Assembly (NCBI RefSeq): GCF_036237275.1
Contig: NZ_CP108352.1
Location: 6,510,001 to 6,574,000, forward strand
Length of the DNA: 64,000 bases
Origin: Streptomyces sp. NBC_01353
GTDB lineage: Bacteria; Actinomycetota; Actinomycetes; Streptomycetales; Streptomycetaceae
Direction of reading: 5' to 3'
The position numbers and the translations under genes are program-made. Position 1 is the stretch's first letter. Every line of letters begins with the position of its first letter. Positions 1 through 7,032 of the stretch are shown in pieces. A model generated the notes under the pieces. It did no database searches. It saw only the letters and a list, made by a program, of their open reading frames with translations, and had not been told where the DNA came from.

Positions 1-2
1 AC

Positions 3-833
3 TGTTCTTGCCCGGACGACGGCTTCCCCTGCAAGCACGCCGCCGCCCTCTGCTACCAGTCGGCCCGACTCCTCGACGAGGACCCGTTCGTCCTCTTCCT
101 CATGCGCGGCCGCGGCGAGCAAGAGCTCCTCGCCGCCCTCACCCAGCGCAACGCGGCCCGCTCCGCCGCCGAGCAGACGGCGTCCGTACCGCCGATGGCC
201 ACGGTCCCGGCCCGCGCCGCCCTCGCCCCGAACCCCGGTCACGCCCTGCCGCCGCTGCCCCCACCGCTCCCGGCCCCCGCGCATCCCGGCCGTCCTCCGG
301 CCTACCCCCCGGACCCCGACGCCCCGGACCCCCTCGCCCTGGACCTGCTCGCCACGGAGGCCGCCGCCCGCGCCCACGCCTTCTTGGTGACCGGACACGA
401 CCCCGTCGCCGCCCTCACCCCTTGGCAGGACGCCGTGCGGCTGGCCGCCGCACACCCCGGTTCCGGACTCACCGCCTCCACCCGCGCGCTGTACCGGGAC
501 CTCGCCTACGCCCTCGACCGCACACCCAGCGACCTGGCCCGCGCCGTCGCCGCCTGGCGTCAGGGCGGCCTCGCCGGGCTCGCCGTCCTCGAAGAGCCCT
601 GGGACCCGCCCGCCGGCCCCTTCGACCGGGCCCGACCCGCCCTGCTCGCCTCCGACTTCCCCGCCTTCCGCCCCTGGCGCAACCGGCTGTCGACGCGATC
701 CCTCCAGCTCCGCTTCGGCCGTGACGGACTCTGGTACGGGTACGAGTCGGACGCCGACCGCGAGGACTGGTGGCCGCGCGGCACCCCCGACCCCGACCCC
801 GTCGGCGCACTCACCGATCTGCTCGGCCACTGA
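3..833 (+). CDS. SWIM zinc-finger protein, C-terminal part (5' truncated by window)
   Basis: The reading frame is open from the first bases and ends at 833, so only the last 276 residues are present. The first visible residues contain C-S-C followed by C-K-H-A-A, the CxC...CxH signature of a SWIM zinc finger, a fold thought to bind DNA or protein. The rest is rich in Ala, Pro and Arg and has no second domain I recognise; a Pro-rich linker (about residues 60-105) separates the finger from a mostly helical C-terminal region. SWIM proteins of this kind often sit beside SNF2 helicase or MoxR/VWA genes in actinobacteria, but the upstream neighbour is outside the window. Confident in the SWIM call, not in a cellular role. 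Confidence 0.8.
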   Translation, partial: CSCPDDGFPCKHAAALCYQSARLLDEDPFVLFLMRGRGEQELLAALTQRNAARSAAEQTASVPPMATVPARAALAPNPGHALPPLPPPLPAPAHPGRPPAYPPDPDAPDPLALDLLATEAAARAHAFLVTGHDPVAALTPWQDAVRLAAAHPGSGLTASTRALYRDLAYALDRTPSDLARAVAAWRQGGLAGLAVLEEPWDPPAGPFDRARPALLASDFPAFRPWRNRLSTRSLQLRFGRDGLWYGYESDADREDWWPRGTPDPDPVGALTDLLGH

Positions 834-1084
834 CCGACAGGCCGGCCGAAGGCGTCGACCTGGCCGGCGGGTTGAGGACTCCCTGCCTGCCTGCGTTCAC
901 CCCTCACGCCCCTTCGCCGCGTGACGACAATCGCCTCCGAGCGGAGTCGGCAGTTCCCCATACGTTCGAAGTCACACCCACTCGATGGAGTGAATCACGC
1001 CAACAGCCTGATCCAGCGGGGTCAGGATCGCGTTATGTGCGGTGCGGGCGAATGCCCGCGAAAACCTCCGGAAGGCAGGAAGCC

Positions 1085-1879
1085 ATGAGGCAGATTCGCC
1101 GAAGTGGTCTGGCCACACTGATGGTCACGGGTGGCGCGCTGGCGCTCTCGGCGGGCGCCGCCCACGCCGACTCCGGCGCACAGGGCGCCGCGGTCGGTTC
1201 CCCGGGTGTGATCTCCGGCAACACGGTTCAGCTGCCGGTGCACGTCCCGGTCAATGTCTGCGGGAACACCGTCAATGTCATCGGACTGCTCAATCCGGCC
1301 GCGGGCAACCGCTGCGCGAACGTCAGCACGTCCGACGGGTACGGCTCCGACGCGGACGGTGGTGGCCGGACGCACAAGGACATGCCCGGCACCCCGCGCG
1401 CCGGCGCGCCCGGCGGCGGTGCGAACAATGGCGGACACAGCGGGGGCAACTCCTCCAACGGCGGTGGCGCTCTCGCCGAAGGCCACGCCGTGGGTTCGCC
1501 CGGCGTGCTCTCCGGCAACGGACTCCAGCTGCCGATCGACCTGCCCGTGAACGTCGCCGGCAACTCGGTCAACGTGGTCGGCATCGGCAACCCGGCCATC
1601 GGCAACACCGCGGTCAACGGCCCCTCCCAGCCCGAGGAGCCCGGCGAGGGGCCCGGCGAGGAGCCGAACCGGAACGTGCCCTTCAAGCCGCAGCCCGTCC
1701 CGGTCACCGACACCGAGACCGAGCCTCAGGCCCCGACGCCCGGCCCGCAGACCAGCTCGGTCGCGCTCGCCAGCACGGGTTCGGAGCTCGTCGGCTCCGC
1801 GGCCGCGGCCGGCGCGGCGCTCCTGCTCGGCGGCGCCCTGGTCTACCGTCGCGCCCGCCGCATGGGCGCGCAGGTCTGA
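1085..1879 (+). CDS. Long chaplin with two chaplin domains and LAXTG sortase signal
   Basis: The 264-residue protein starts at an ATG 5-6 bases after GGCAGGAAG. It has a Sec signal peptide (about residues 1-31, ending AHA-D), a first chaplin domain (about 37-80), a Gly/Asn-rich linker, a second chaplin domain (about 135-178), an acidic Pro-rich spacer, LASTG near residue 231, a hydrophobic stretch and a basic tail (YRRARR). This is the layout of long chaplins (ChpA/B/C type), which sortase anchors to the aerial-hypha wall, where chaplins assemble into amyloid-like hydrophobic fibrils. Only the first domain has the Cys pair (CGN...NRC); the second has Ala at both places. The gene stands alone, without a short chaplin beside it. 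Confidence 0.93.
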   Translation: MRQIRRSGLATLMVTGGALALSAGAAHADSGAQGAAVGSPGVISGNTVQLPVHVPVNVCGNTVNVIGLLNPAAGNRCANVSTSDGYGSDADGGGRTHKDMPGTPRAGAPGGGANNGGHSGGNSSNGGGALAEGHAVGSPGVLSGNGLQLPIDLPVNVAGNSVNVVGIGNPAIGNTAVNGPSQPEEPGEGPGEEPNRNVPFKPQPVPVTDTETEPQAPTPGPQTSSVALASTGSELVGSAAAAGAALLLGGALVYRRARRMGAQV

Positions 1880-1894
1880 GGCCCGCGCGGGTTC

Positions 1895-2554
1895 TCATGC
1901 ACGGCGCCAGGCCCGGAGCACCGCCTCGATGGCCGGTGCGACCCTCATCCGGGCCTGGTGGCGGGGTACGCCCCGCATGAGCAGCGTGTCGTACTCGGTG
2001 TCGACATGGCGTACGGCCGCCCGTACGGCCGCTGTGACCGCACCCCGGTCCAGTGCCCGACCGGCCGCCGTACGTCCCACCCGGCCGCTGCCCTTCTGCG
2101 CGGCGTGGCCCGCGATCTCCGCGGCCCGATCGGCCGGGCAGCGGGGAAACAGCCGCAGGATCTCGGCCTCCAGCGCCGCCGTGACCTCGGCGTCCCGATC
2201 CGCGCGGCGCGCGGCGTCACGGGCCCGGCGCCGCGCCCGCGCCTCCGCGTCCGCCAGACAGGCGGCCTCCGCCCGGGCGAGCGCGGCCTCCTCGACGAGC
2301 AGCCCCTGACGCTCGTACCGCGTACGACGCCGGTTGTGCCGTACGACCACCGCCCAGAGCGAACTGCCCTCGCGCGCCCGCCGGGTGAGCGCGGTGTCCC
2401 CGCGGCGCAGGAACACCAGATGGCCCAGGTCGGCGCAGTCGAGGCAGACGGGTGCGTTGAACTCGACGATCATCCGCTCCAGCGGGCCCTGCCGGCACTC
2501 CGAGCAGCGGCGGCGCTTGAGCGGTTCGACGACGACGGGTGCCACCAGGTCCAT
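1895..2554 (-). CDS. DUF2293-type Cys-rich protein of unknown function
   Basis: This 219-residue protein starts at an ATG preceded by GAGGAAAG. Near the N-terminus are C-S-E-C (about residues 15-18) and C-L-D-C (about 33-36), which together look like a four-cysteine zinc ribbon. The middle is a strongly basic, Ala/Arg-rich helical stretch, and the C-terminus (about 140-219) resembles the uncharacterised DUF2293 domain of actinobacteria (family name from memory). No enzymatic motif is visible. It lies just downstream of, and on the same strand as, the small membrane protein starting at 3024 (11-base gap), so the two are probably co-transcribed. A nucleic-acid-binding role is only a guess from the zinc ribbon and basic helices. 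Confidence 0.75.
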   Translation of the reverse strand: MDLVAPVVVEPLKRRRCSECRQGPLERMIVEFNAPVCLDCADLGHLVFLRRGDTALTRRAREGSSLWAVVVRHNRRRTRYERQGLLVEEAALARAEAACLADAEARARRRARDAARRADRDAEVTAALEAEILRLFPRCPADRAAEIAGHAAQKGSGRVGRTAAGRALDRGAVTAAVRAAVRHVDTEYDTLLMRGVPRHQARMRVAPAIEAVLRAWRRA

Positions 2555-2565
2555 GGAGGCTTTCC

Positions 2566-3024
2566 TCAGCGCACGCCGGGCGCGGCCGCGGCGATGAACT
2601 GGTCGAGGATCTCCTTCGCCCGGTGGGAGCGGTGCGCCCGGTCCTCCTCGCCGGTCGCCTCGTGCATGCAGTTGGTCATCTCGAAGGCCGATTCGGCCAG
2701 TTGGCGGGTGTCCGCGTCGTCGCACACCAGCTGGACACGGAAGAGGGCCTGGCGGGTGGCGGTGCGCTGCCGGTACGAGGCGTAGCGCGACTCCTCGGCC
2801 TCCTCGGAATCCGCGTCCTGGGCTGCCCGGAACCAGCGGTCGTTCTGGCTGCGCCGGTAGTCGACGACGGCGCCGGCGAAGGCGCTGTAGGCCGCGATCC
2901 GCTCCTGGCGGAGCTGCTCGTTGCGGGCCAGTACCGCCGTACGTTCGGCGGCTCGGCCCTGGAACCAGTGTGTGGCGATGACACCCAGCAGGGTTCCCAC
3001 CACGGCGATCAGCGCCGTTTCCAT
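2566..3024 (-). CDS. Small membrane-anchored hypothetical protein
   Basis: The product has 152 residues and begins with one hydrophobic segment (about residues 3-20) followed by a long charged, probably helical or coiled-coil region. The ATG follows GAGGAG at a normal distance. The layout (N-terminal membrane anchor, then an Arg/Glu/Ala-rich cytoplasmic helix) is common in uncharacterised Streptomyces proteins. It is the first gene of a two-gene minus-strand unit with the Cys-rich protein ending at 1895, and its promoter faces that of the gene starting at 3105. I do not recognise a family. Confidence 0.75.
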   Translation of the reverse strand: METALIAVVGTLLGVIATHWFQGRAAERTAVLARNEQLRQERIAAYSAFAGAVVDYRRSQNDRWFRAAQDADSEEAEESRYASYRQRTATRQALFRVQLVCDDADTRQLAESAFEMTNCMHEATGEEDRAHRSHRAKEILDQFIAAAAPGVR

Positions 3025-3091
3025 GACCGGCTACTCCTCAGCGTGCTCAAGTGGCGTCAATAATCGTTCGATTCGGTGCCCCGGCCGCGGC

Positions 3092-3104
3092 TAGGGTCCG
3101 TCAC
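3092..3104 (+). promoter_or_regulatory. Leaderless promoter -10 box (TAGGGT)
   Basis: TAGGGT at 3092-3097 lies 7 bases before GTG 3105, so transcription should begin at or next to the start codon. No convincing -35 hexamer is seen at the usual spacing. Confidence 0.6.
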
Positions 3105-3839
3105 GTGGCAACGAAACTCAATCAGATCATCGCAGTGGAGAAGGGCGTCAAGTCCAGGGCGCATCAGGACCTCACCGCGGCGCACCACGGGCTGCAGAAG
3201 CCCGCACTGCTCGCCGGCATCTCCCGTACGTACCAGCCGAAGGACGAGGAGGGTGAGCAGCTTCCGCCCGAGTCCACGCTGGTGCAGGTGAAGGCCGAGG
3301 ATGTACTGCGCGACACCGCGCGGGCCTTGACGCGGCTGTTCGATGTCACCGCCACCAAGGACTGGGCCAACTGCGAGGCGCGCGCCGACATCACCGTCGA
3401 CGGGCGCGTGCTGGTGAGTCGGGTGCCCGTCGCGTACCTCCTGTTCCTGGAGAAGCAGCTGACGGACATCAACACCTTCGTCCGCAAGCTGCCCGTCCTG
3501 GACGCGGCCGAGTCGTGGACGCAGGACCCGTCGACCGACGCGTGGAAGACCGACGTCGTCCGCACGGTCCGGACGAAGAAGGTGCCGCGCAACCACGTCA
3601 AGGCGGAGGCGACGGACAAGCATCCGGCGCAGGTCGAGGTGTACTACGAGGACGTGCCGGTGGGTTACTGGACCACCGTGAAGTTCTCCGGCGCCCTGCC
3701 GGCGCGGCGGGTGAACGAACTGCTGGAGCGGGTGGAGAAGCTCCAGCAGGCGGTGAAGTTCGCCCGTGAGGAGGCGAACAGCGCCGAGGTCACCGACGAG
3801 CGCGTCGGGGACGCCGTCTTCGGCTACCTCTTCGGGTAG
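3105..3839 (+). CDS. Conserved uncharacterised protein upstream of the tRNA-mimic RNAs (DUF7873-like)
   Basis: The 244-residue soluble protein starts at GTG 3105, chosen because TAGGGT at 3092-3097 ends 7 bases before it, the mark of a leaderless Streptomyces promoter; an upstream extension would place that -10 box inside the gene. The sequence is mixed alpha/beta with a helical N-terminus (KLNQIIAVEKG), a conserved-looking YQPKDEEGEQLPPES stretch (about 45-60), a central region that could pack as beta strands, and a C-terminal helix pair. It has no signal peptide or membrane segment. I recall similar proteins in actinobacteria and their phages under a DUF label, without known function. It is followed by a hairpin and then two YrlA-like RNAs, which suggests an RNA-related role; that is inference. 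Confidence 0.8.
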   Translation: MATKLNQIIAVEKGVKSRAHQDLTAAHHGLQKPALLAGISRTYQPKDEEGEQLPPESTLVQVKAEDVLRDTARALTRLFDVTATKDWANCEARADITVDGRVLVSRVPVAYLLFLEKQLTDINTFVRKLPVLDAAESWTQDPSTDAWKTDVVRTVRTKKVPRNHVKAEATDKHPAQVEVYYEDVPVGYWTTVKFSGALPARRVNELLERVEKLQQAVKFAREEANSAEVTDERVGDAVFGYLFG

Positions 3840-3857
3840 CGGGGACACCCATGAACT

Positions 3858-3882
3858 CCCCGGCCACAGAGCACGGCCGGGG
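3858..3882 (+). terminator. Hairpin after the 3105-3839 gene
   Basis: CCCCGGCC (3858-3865) pairs perfectly with GGCCGGGG (3875-3882) across a 9-base loop. No T-run follows, so it may be a weak terminator or a processing hairpin separating the protein gene from the downstream RNAs. Confidence 0.5.
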
Positions 3883-3898
3883 TGCGCGAGGAGCGCAA

Positions 3899-4017
3899 AG
3901 CTGAAACTGAGCCTTGTCGTGACATCCGCGGTTCCAGTGGAGGTTCGAGTCCTCCTCCCGGCGCTCTTCCTTGCCGGGGTAGCCCAACCAGGCAGAGGCA
4001 GCCGCGATCAATCTCAG
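3899..4017 (+). ncRNA. YrlA-like tRNA-mimic RNA, copy 1 (permuted tRNA module)
   Basis: Read in order, this stretch forms an outer stem (CTGAG 3907-3911 with CTCAG 4013-4017, extended by TTG 3914-3916 with CAA 4009-4011), an upper stem (CGCGG 3927-3931 with CCGCG 4002-4006), a T-arm (GGAGG 3939-3943, loop TTCGAGT, CCTCC 3951-3955), an acceptor-like helix made of TCCCGGC 3956-3962 and GCCGGGG 3973-3979 closed by a 10-base loop, then T-A and a D-arm (GCC 3982-3984 with GGC 3997-3999, loop holding AA, GG and a final A). T-arm before D-arm is the reverse of tRNA order. Known YrlA RNAs (bacterial Y RNAs that bind the Ro60 ring protein) have a tRNA-like module of this kind. No anticodon arm exists; its place is taken by the outer stem. 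Exact ends are unknown. Confidence 0.7.
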
Positions 4018-4063
4018 ACTATTGCTCCAGACTCAGCATTCGCCGCTCATCGCCGGATCGACC

Positions 4064-4171
4064 GGGCACGGGCCCTGGTGCGTCGAAATGCCAGTTCGAA
4101 TCTGGTCCGCCGAGCTCGATCGGCGGTGGTCCAACGGCAGGACGCGACGCAATGACGACTGACCCGAGCCC
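4064..4171 (+). ncRNA. YrlA-like tRNA-mimic RNA, copy 2 (permuted tRNA module)
   Basis: The same architecture occurs with a different sequence, which argues against chance. The outer stem is GGGC-A-CGGG (4064-4072) with CCCG-A-GCCC (4163-4171). The upper stem is GCGTC (4080-4084) with GACGC (4146-4150). The T-arm is GCCAG, TTCGAAT, CTGGT (4090-4106). The acceptor-like helix is CCGCCGA 4107-4113 with TCGGCGG 4120-4126, 7 bp and a 6-base loop. T4127-G4128 stand at tRNA positions 8-9. The D-arm is GTCC 4129-4132 with GGAC 4140-4143, and its loop AACGGCA carries A14, GG18-19 and A21. The 5 bases between upper stem and T-arm match a class I variable loop. A strong terminator follows. No Ro60/TROVE gene is seen in this window. 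Confidence 0.75.
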
Positions 4172-4208
4172 TCAAGCGTGCCGGCGTGTGATGTGAGCGG
4201 CATCGACA

Positions 4209-4248
4209 GGGTCCGGGGGCAGGCTACGCCCTCGGACCCGCTCCTTTT
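4209..4248 (+). terminator. Intrinsic terminator after the tRNA-mimic RNAs
   Basis: GGGTCCG (4209-4215) pairs with CGGACCC (4233-4239), a G-T wobble follows, and GGGC (4217-4220) pairs with GCCC (4228-4231), a 12-bp stem with a 7-base loop. GCTCCTTTT follows. It can end the RNA transcript, and it lies just beyond the 3' end of the convergent MFS gene (stop at 4264). Confidence 0.75.
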
Positions 4249-4263
4249 CCCGGCGCCGAAGCC

Positions 4264-5706
4264 CTACGTCCCAGGGGCCTTCGCCGGTACGCACAGCCAG
4301 GCGAGGACGGCGGCCGTCAGATAGGCGAGCGCGCCGACGGCCATGCTGACGCGCACTCCGGTGCCGGCGGCGGCCGTGGCGAGCAGGCTGCCCCCGAGCG
4401 CGACCCCGGTGGCGCTCCCGATCTGTCGGGTGGTGTTGAACAGGGCGGACGCGGTTCCCGAGTACGCCGCCGGTGCGGCACCCATCACGGTGACGGTCGA
4501 GCCGGTGAGGGCGAAGGAGGTACCGAACCCCGCGGCCATCATCGGGGCCACCAGCAGCGCGTAGGCGGGGTCGGCGCCCGCGGCGGCCCAGCCGGCCAGC
4601 CCCAGGGCGGCCAGGAGCATGCCGGAGACCACCAGCGGACGGTCGCCGGTGCGGCGGGCCAGCCGTCCGGACAGGACGGACGCGAACATGGTCATCGCCA
4701 CGGCCGGGAACAACGCAAGACCCGTTTCGAGGGCGCTGAAGCCACGGTGCTGCTGAAACTCCAGGCTGGCGGTGAACACCATGCCGTAGAAGCCGAAGTT
4801 GAACAGCAGGCCGATGACGGCTCCGCCGCCCATCGCGCGGGAACGCAGCAGGTCCAGCGGGAGGGCGGGGGACCGGGCCAGCCGCTCGCGCACCACGAAC
4901 GCGACGGCGGCCAGCACGGCCAGGCCCAACCCGCCGAGAACGAGCGGATCGGACCAGCCCCGCCGTCCGGCCTCGTTCAGCGCCCCCGTCAGCAGTGCCA
5001 CCCCCGCGACGACCGCGCACTGCGCGGGCCAGTCCAGGGCCCGGGTGGATCGCCGCGGCGAGCGTCCCACGTGCCGCAAGGTCAGCATGAGACAGGCCGC
5101 GCCGACGGGCAGGTTGATGAGGAAAACCCAGCGCCAACCCACGGTGGAGACGAGCAGCCCGCCCAGGAGCGGCCCGGCGGAGGCGGCGATGCCCGCCATC
5201 GAACCCCACAGTCCGAAGGCCCGCGATCGTGCGGCCGGTGCCGGGTAGGCCTGCTGGAGCAGGGCGAGGGAGCCGGGCACGATCAGCGCGGCGCCGAGCC
5301 CCTCCACCAGGCGGGCCGTCACGAGGAAGGGCGTGCTGGGGGCGACCGCGCACGCGGCGGAGGACACGATGAACACGACGACGCCCGCGCAGAAGATCCG
5401 GCGGTTGCCGAGCCGGTCGCCCAGCGCGCCACCGGTCAGCAGGAATCCGGCGAAGACCAGTGTGTACCCGTCGGTGATCCACTGGATTCCGGTGAGCGAG
5501 GCCGACAGCTCCCGGCCGATCACCGGCACGGCGACGTTGAGGATCGTCACGTCCAGGATCACCATGAAGTATCCGGCGCACACCGCCAGCAGCGGCGCCC
5601 AGGACCGTCGCTCCGGCTCCGGTGACGGCTCCCGTGAGGGTGCGGACCCGCCGGACGACTTCCCGAACTCCACGGCCCCAACTCCCATCCGTCCGCGGAG
5701 GCCCAC
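4264..5706 (-). CDS. MFS exporter, DHA2 (EmrB/QacA) family, 14-TMS type
   Basis: The 480-residue protein has a charged cytoplasmic N-terminus of about 35 residues and then about 14 hydrophobic segments. Motif C-like LDVTILNVAVPVI lies in TM1 and the TM2-3 loop reads GALGDRLGNRR, both typical of DHA2 drug/proton antiporters. Such proteins expel hydrophobic compounds or antibiotics using the proton gradient; the substrate cannot be read from sequence. The frame begins with GTG 5706, and an ATG six codons later (5688) is an equally possible start since neither has a strong ribosome site. The gene is alone on its strand, with the aminotransferase gene 30 bases upstream reading in the same direction, so co-transcription with alaA is possible. 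Confidence 0.88.
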   Translation of the reverse strand: MGLRGRMGVGAVEFGKSSGGSAPSREPSPEPERRSWAPLLAVCAGYFMVILDVTILNVAVPVIGRELSASLTGIQWITDGYTLVFAGFLLTGGALGDRLGNRRIFCAGVVVFIVSSAACAVAPSTPFLVTARLVEGLGAALIVPGSLALLQQAYPAPAARSRAFGLWGSMAGIAASAGPLLGGLLVSTVGWRWVFLINLPVGAACLMLTLRHVGRSPRRSTRALDWPAQCAVVAGVALLTGALNEAGRRGWSDPLVLGGLGLAVLAAVAFVVRERLARSPALPLDLLRSRAMGGGAVIGLLFNFGFYGMVFTASLEFQQHRGFSALETGLALFPAVAMTMFASVLSGRLARRTGDRPLVVSGMLLAALGLAGWAAAGADPAYALLVAPMMAAGFGTSFALTGSTVTVMGAAPAAYSGTASALFNTTRQIGSATGVALGGSLLATAAAGTGVRVSMAVGALAYLTAAVLAWLCVPAKAPGT

Positions 5707-5736
5707 GTCACGAGCCAGCGTAGGGGTGGCGCTGCC

Positions 5737-6948
5737 CTACTGCCGGTAGCCGCTCAGGAAGCGGCCGATGCGGCTGATCGCCGCGTCGAGGTCGTCGGCG
5801 TACGGCAACGTCAGGATGCGGAAGTGGTCCGGTCGAGGCCAGTTGAATCCCGTGCCCTGCACCACCTGGATCTTCTCGCGCAGCAGCAGGTCGAGGACGA
5901 ACCTCTCGTCGTCGTGGATCTTGTGCACCTTCGGGTCCAGGCGCGGGAAGGCGTAGAGCGCGCCCTTCGGCTTCACACAGGAGACGCCGGGGATCTCGTT
6001 GAGCTTCTCCCAGGCCTTGTCGCGCTGCTCGTGGAGCCTGCCGCCCGGGGCGGTGAGCTCGTGGATCGACTGCCGGCCGCCGAGCGCGGCCTGGATGGCG
6101 TACTGGGCGGGGGCATTCGGACACAGCCGCATGGAGGCCAGCATGGTCAGGCCTTCCAGGTAGCTCTTCGCGTGCTGCTGCGGGCCGCTGACGACCAGCC
6201 AGCCGGAGCGGAAGCCCGCCACCCGGTACGTCTTCGACAGTCCGCCGAAGGTGAGGACGACGAGGTCGGGGGCGAGAGAGGCGGCCGGATAGTGGACCGC
6301 CTCGTCGTAGACGATCTGGTCGTAGATCTCGTCGGCGAAGACCATCAGGCCGTGGCGGCGGGCGAGGTCGAGGATGCCCTCGACGATCTCGCGCGGATAC
6401 ACGGCGCCCGTGGGGTTGTTGGGGTTGATGATCACGACGGCACGGGTGCGGTCGGTGATCTTCGCGGCCATGTCGTCGAGGTCCGGGTACCAGTCGGCCG
6501 ACTCGTCGCACAGGTAGTGCACGGCCTTGCCGCCCGCGAGGGTGGTCACCGCCGTCCACAGGGGGAAGTCGGGGGCGGGGATCAGGACCTCGTCGCCGTC
6601 CTCCAGGAGCGCCTGGACGGCCATGGAGACCAGCTCGGAGACGCCGTTGCCGAGAAAGACGTCGTCGACGTCGACGTCCGGCAGGCCCATGGCCTGGTAG
6701 CGCTGGGCGACGGCGCGGCGGGCGGAGAGGATGCCGCGGGAGTCGGTGTAGCCGTGGGCCTTCGGGAGCATCCGGATCATGTCCTGGACGATCTCCTCCG
6801 GCGCCTCGAAGCCGAAGAGCGCGGGGTTCCCGGTGTTGAGGCGCAGGACGCTGTGGCCCGCTTCCTCCAGGGCGTTGGCGTGCTCGATGACCGGGCCCCG
6901 AATCTCGTAGCAGACCTCGCTCAGCTTGCTCGACTGCCGGAACTCCAT
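5737..6948 (-). CDS. alaA: Alanine aminotransferase AlaA (glutamate-pyruvate), PLP enzyme
   Basis: The 403-residue product is collinear from end to end with E. coli AlaA as I remember it: SSKLSEVCYEIRGPV at the start, GNPALFGFEAP, VIINPNNPTGAVY, FADEIYDQIVYD, the PLP-lysine region GLSKTYRVAGFRSGW, and an end in FLSGYRQ. The enzyme moves the amino group of glutamate to pyruvate to make alanine in the cytosol, using pyridoxal phosphate on the Lys of SKTYR. The start ATG 6948 follows GGGGAGGT. It is divergent from the HxlR regulator at 7033, and the shared 84-base gap contains two TTGG-N5-CCAA operators, so the regulator probably controls both genes. Confidence 0.93.
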   Translation of the reverse strand: MEFRQSSKLSEVCYEIRGPVIEHANALEEAGHSVLRLNTGNPALFGFEAPEEIVQDMIRMLPKAHGYTDSRGILSARRAVAQRYQAMGLPDVDVDDVFLGNGVSELVSMAVQALLEDGDEVLIPAPDFPLWTAVTTLAGGKAVHYLCDESADWYPDLDDMAAKITDRTRAVVIINPNNPTGAVYPREIVEGILDLARRHGLMVFADEIYDQIVYDEAVHYPAASLAPDLVVLTFGGLSKTYRVAGFRSGWLVVSGPQQHAKSYLEGLTMLASMRLCPNAPAQYAIQAALGGRQSIHELTAPGGRLHEQRDKAWEKLNEIPGVSCVKPKGALYAFPRLDPKVHKIHDDERFVLDLLLREKIQVVQGTGFNWPRPDHFRILTLPYADDLDAAISRIGRFLSGYRQ

Positions 6949-6974
6949 GCGACGACCTCCCCAGAAGGATTGAT

Positions 6975-7010
6975 ACTTGGTTTTACCAAGTTCGAGCTTG
7001 GAAAGTCCAA
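6975..7010. promoter_or_regulatory. Two tandem TTGG-N5-CCAA operators between alaA and the HxlR gene
   Basis: Site 1 is ACTTGG-TTTTA-CCAAGT (6975-6991), a perfect 6+6 dyad. Site 2 is CTTGG-AAAGT-CCAA (6997-7010). Their centres, 6983 and 7004, are 21 bp apart, two helical turns, so two dimers would lie on one face of the DNA. TTGGAA within site 2 could be the -35 of the regulator gene, whose -10 TAGACT is at 7020-7025. Binding should therefore block the regulator's own promoter. Confidence 0.7.
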
Positions 7011-7032
7011 CAACTTGTCTAGACTGCGTCGT

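Noticed and set aside
3876..3963. Possible class II tRNA: GCCGGGG...TCCCGGC acceptor pairing with a good T-arm.
   Set aside because: There is no anticodon arm, the 5' strand GCCGGGG is better used by the hairpin at 3858-3882, and the T-arm/acceptor pair more naturally with GCCGGGG at 3973-3979, next to a proper D-arm.
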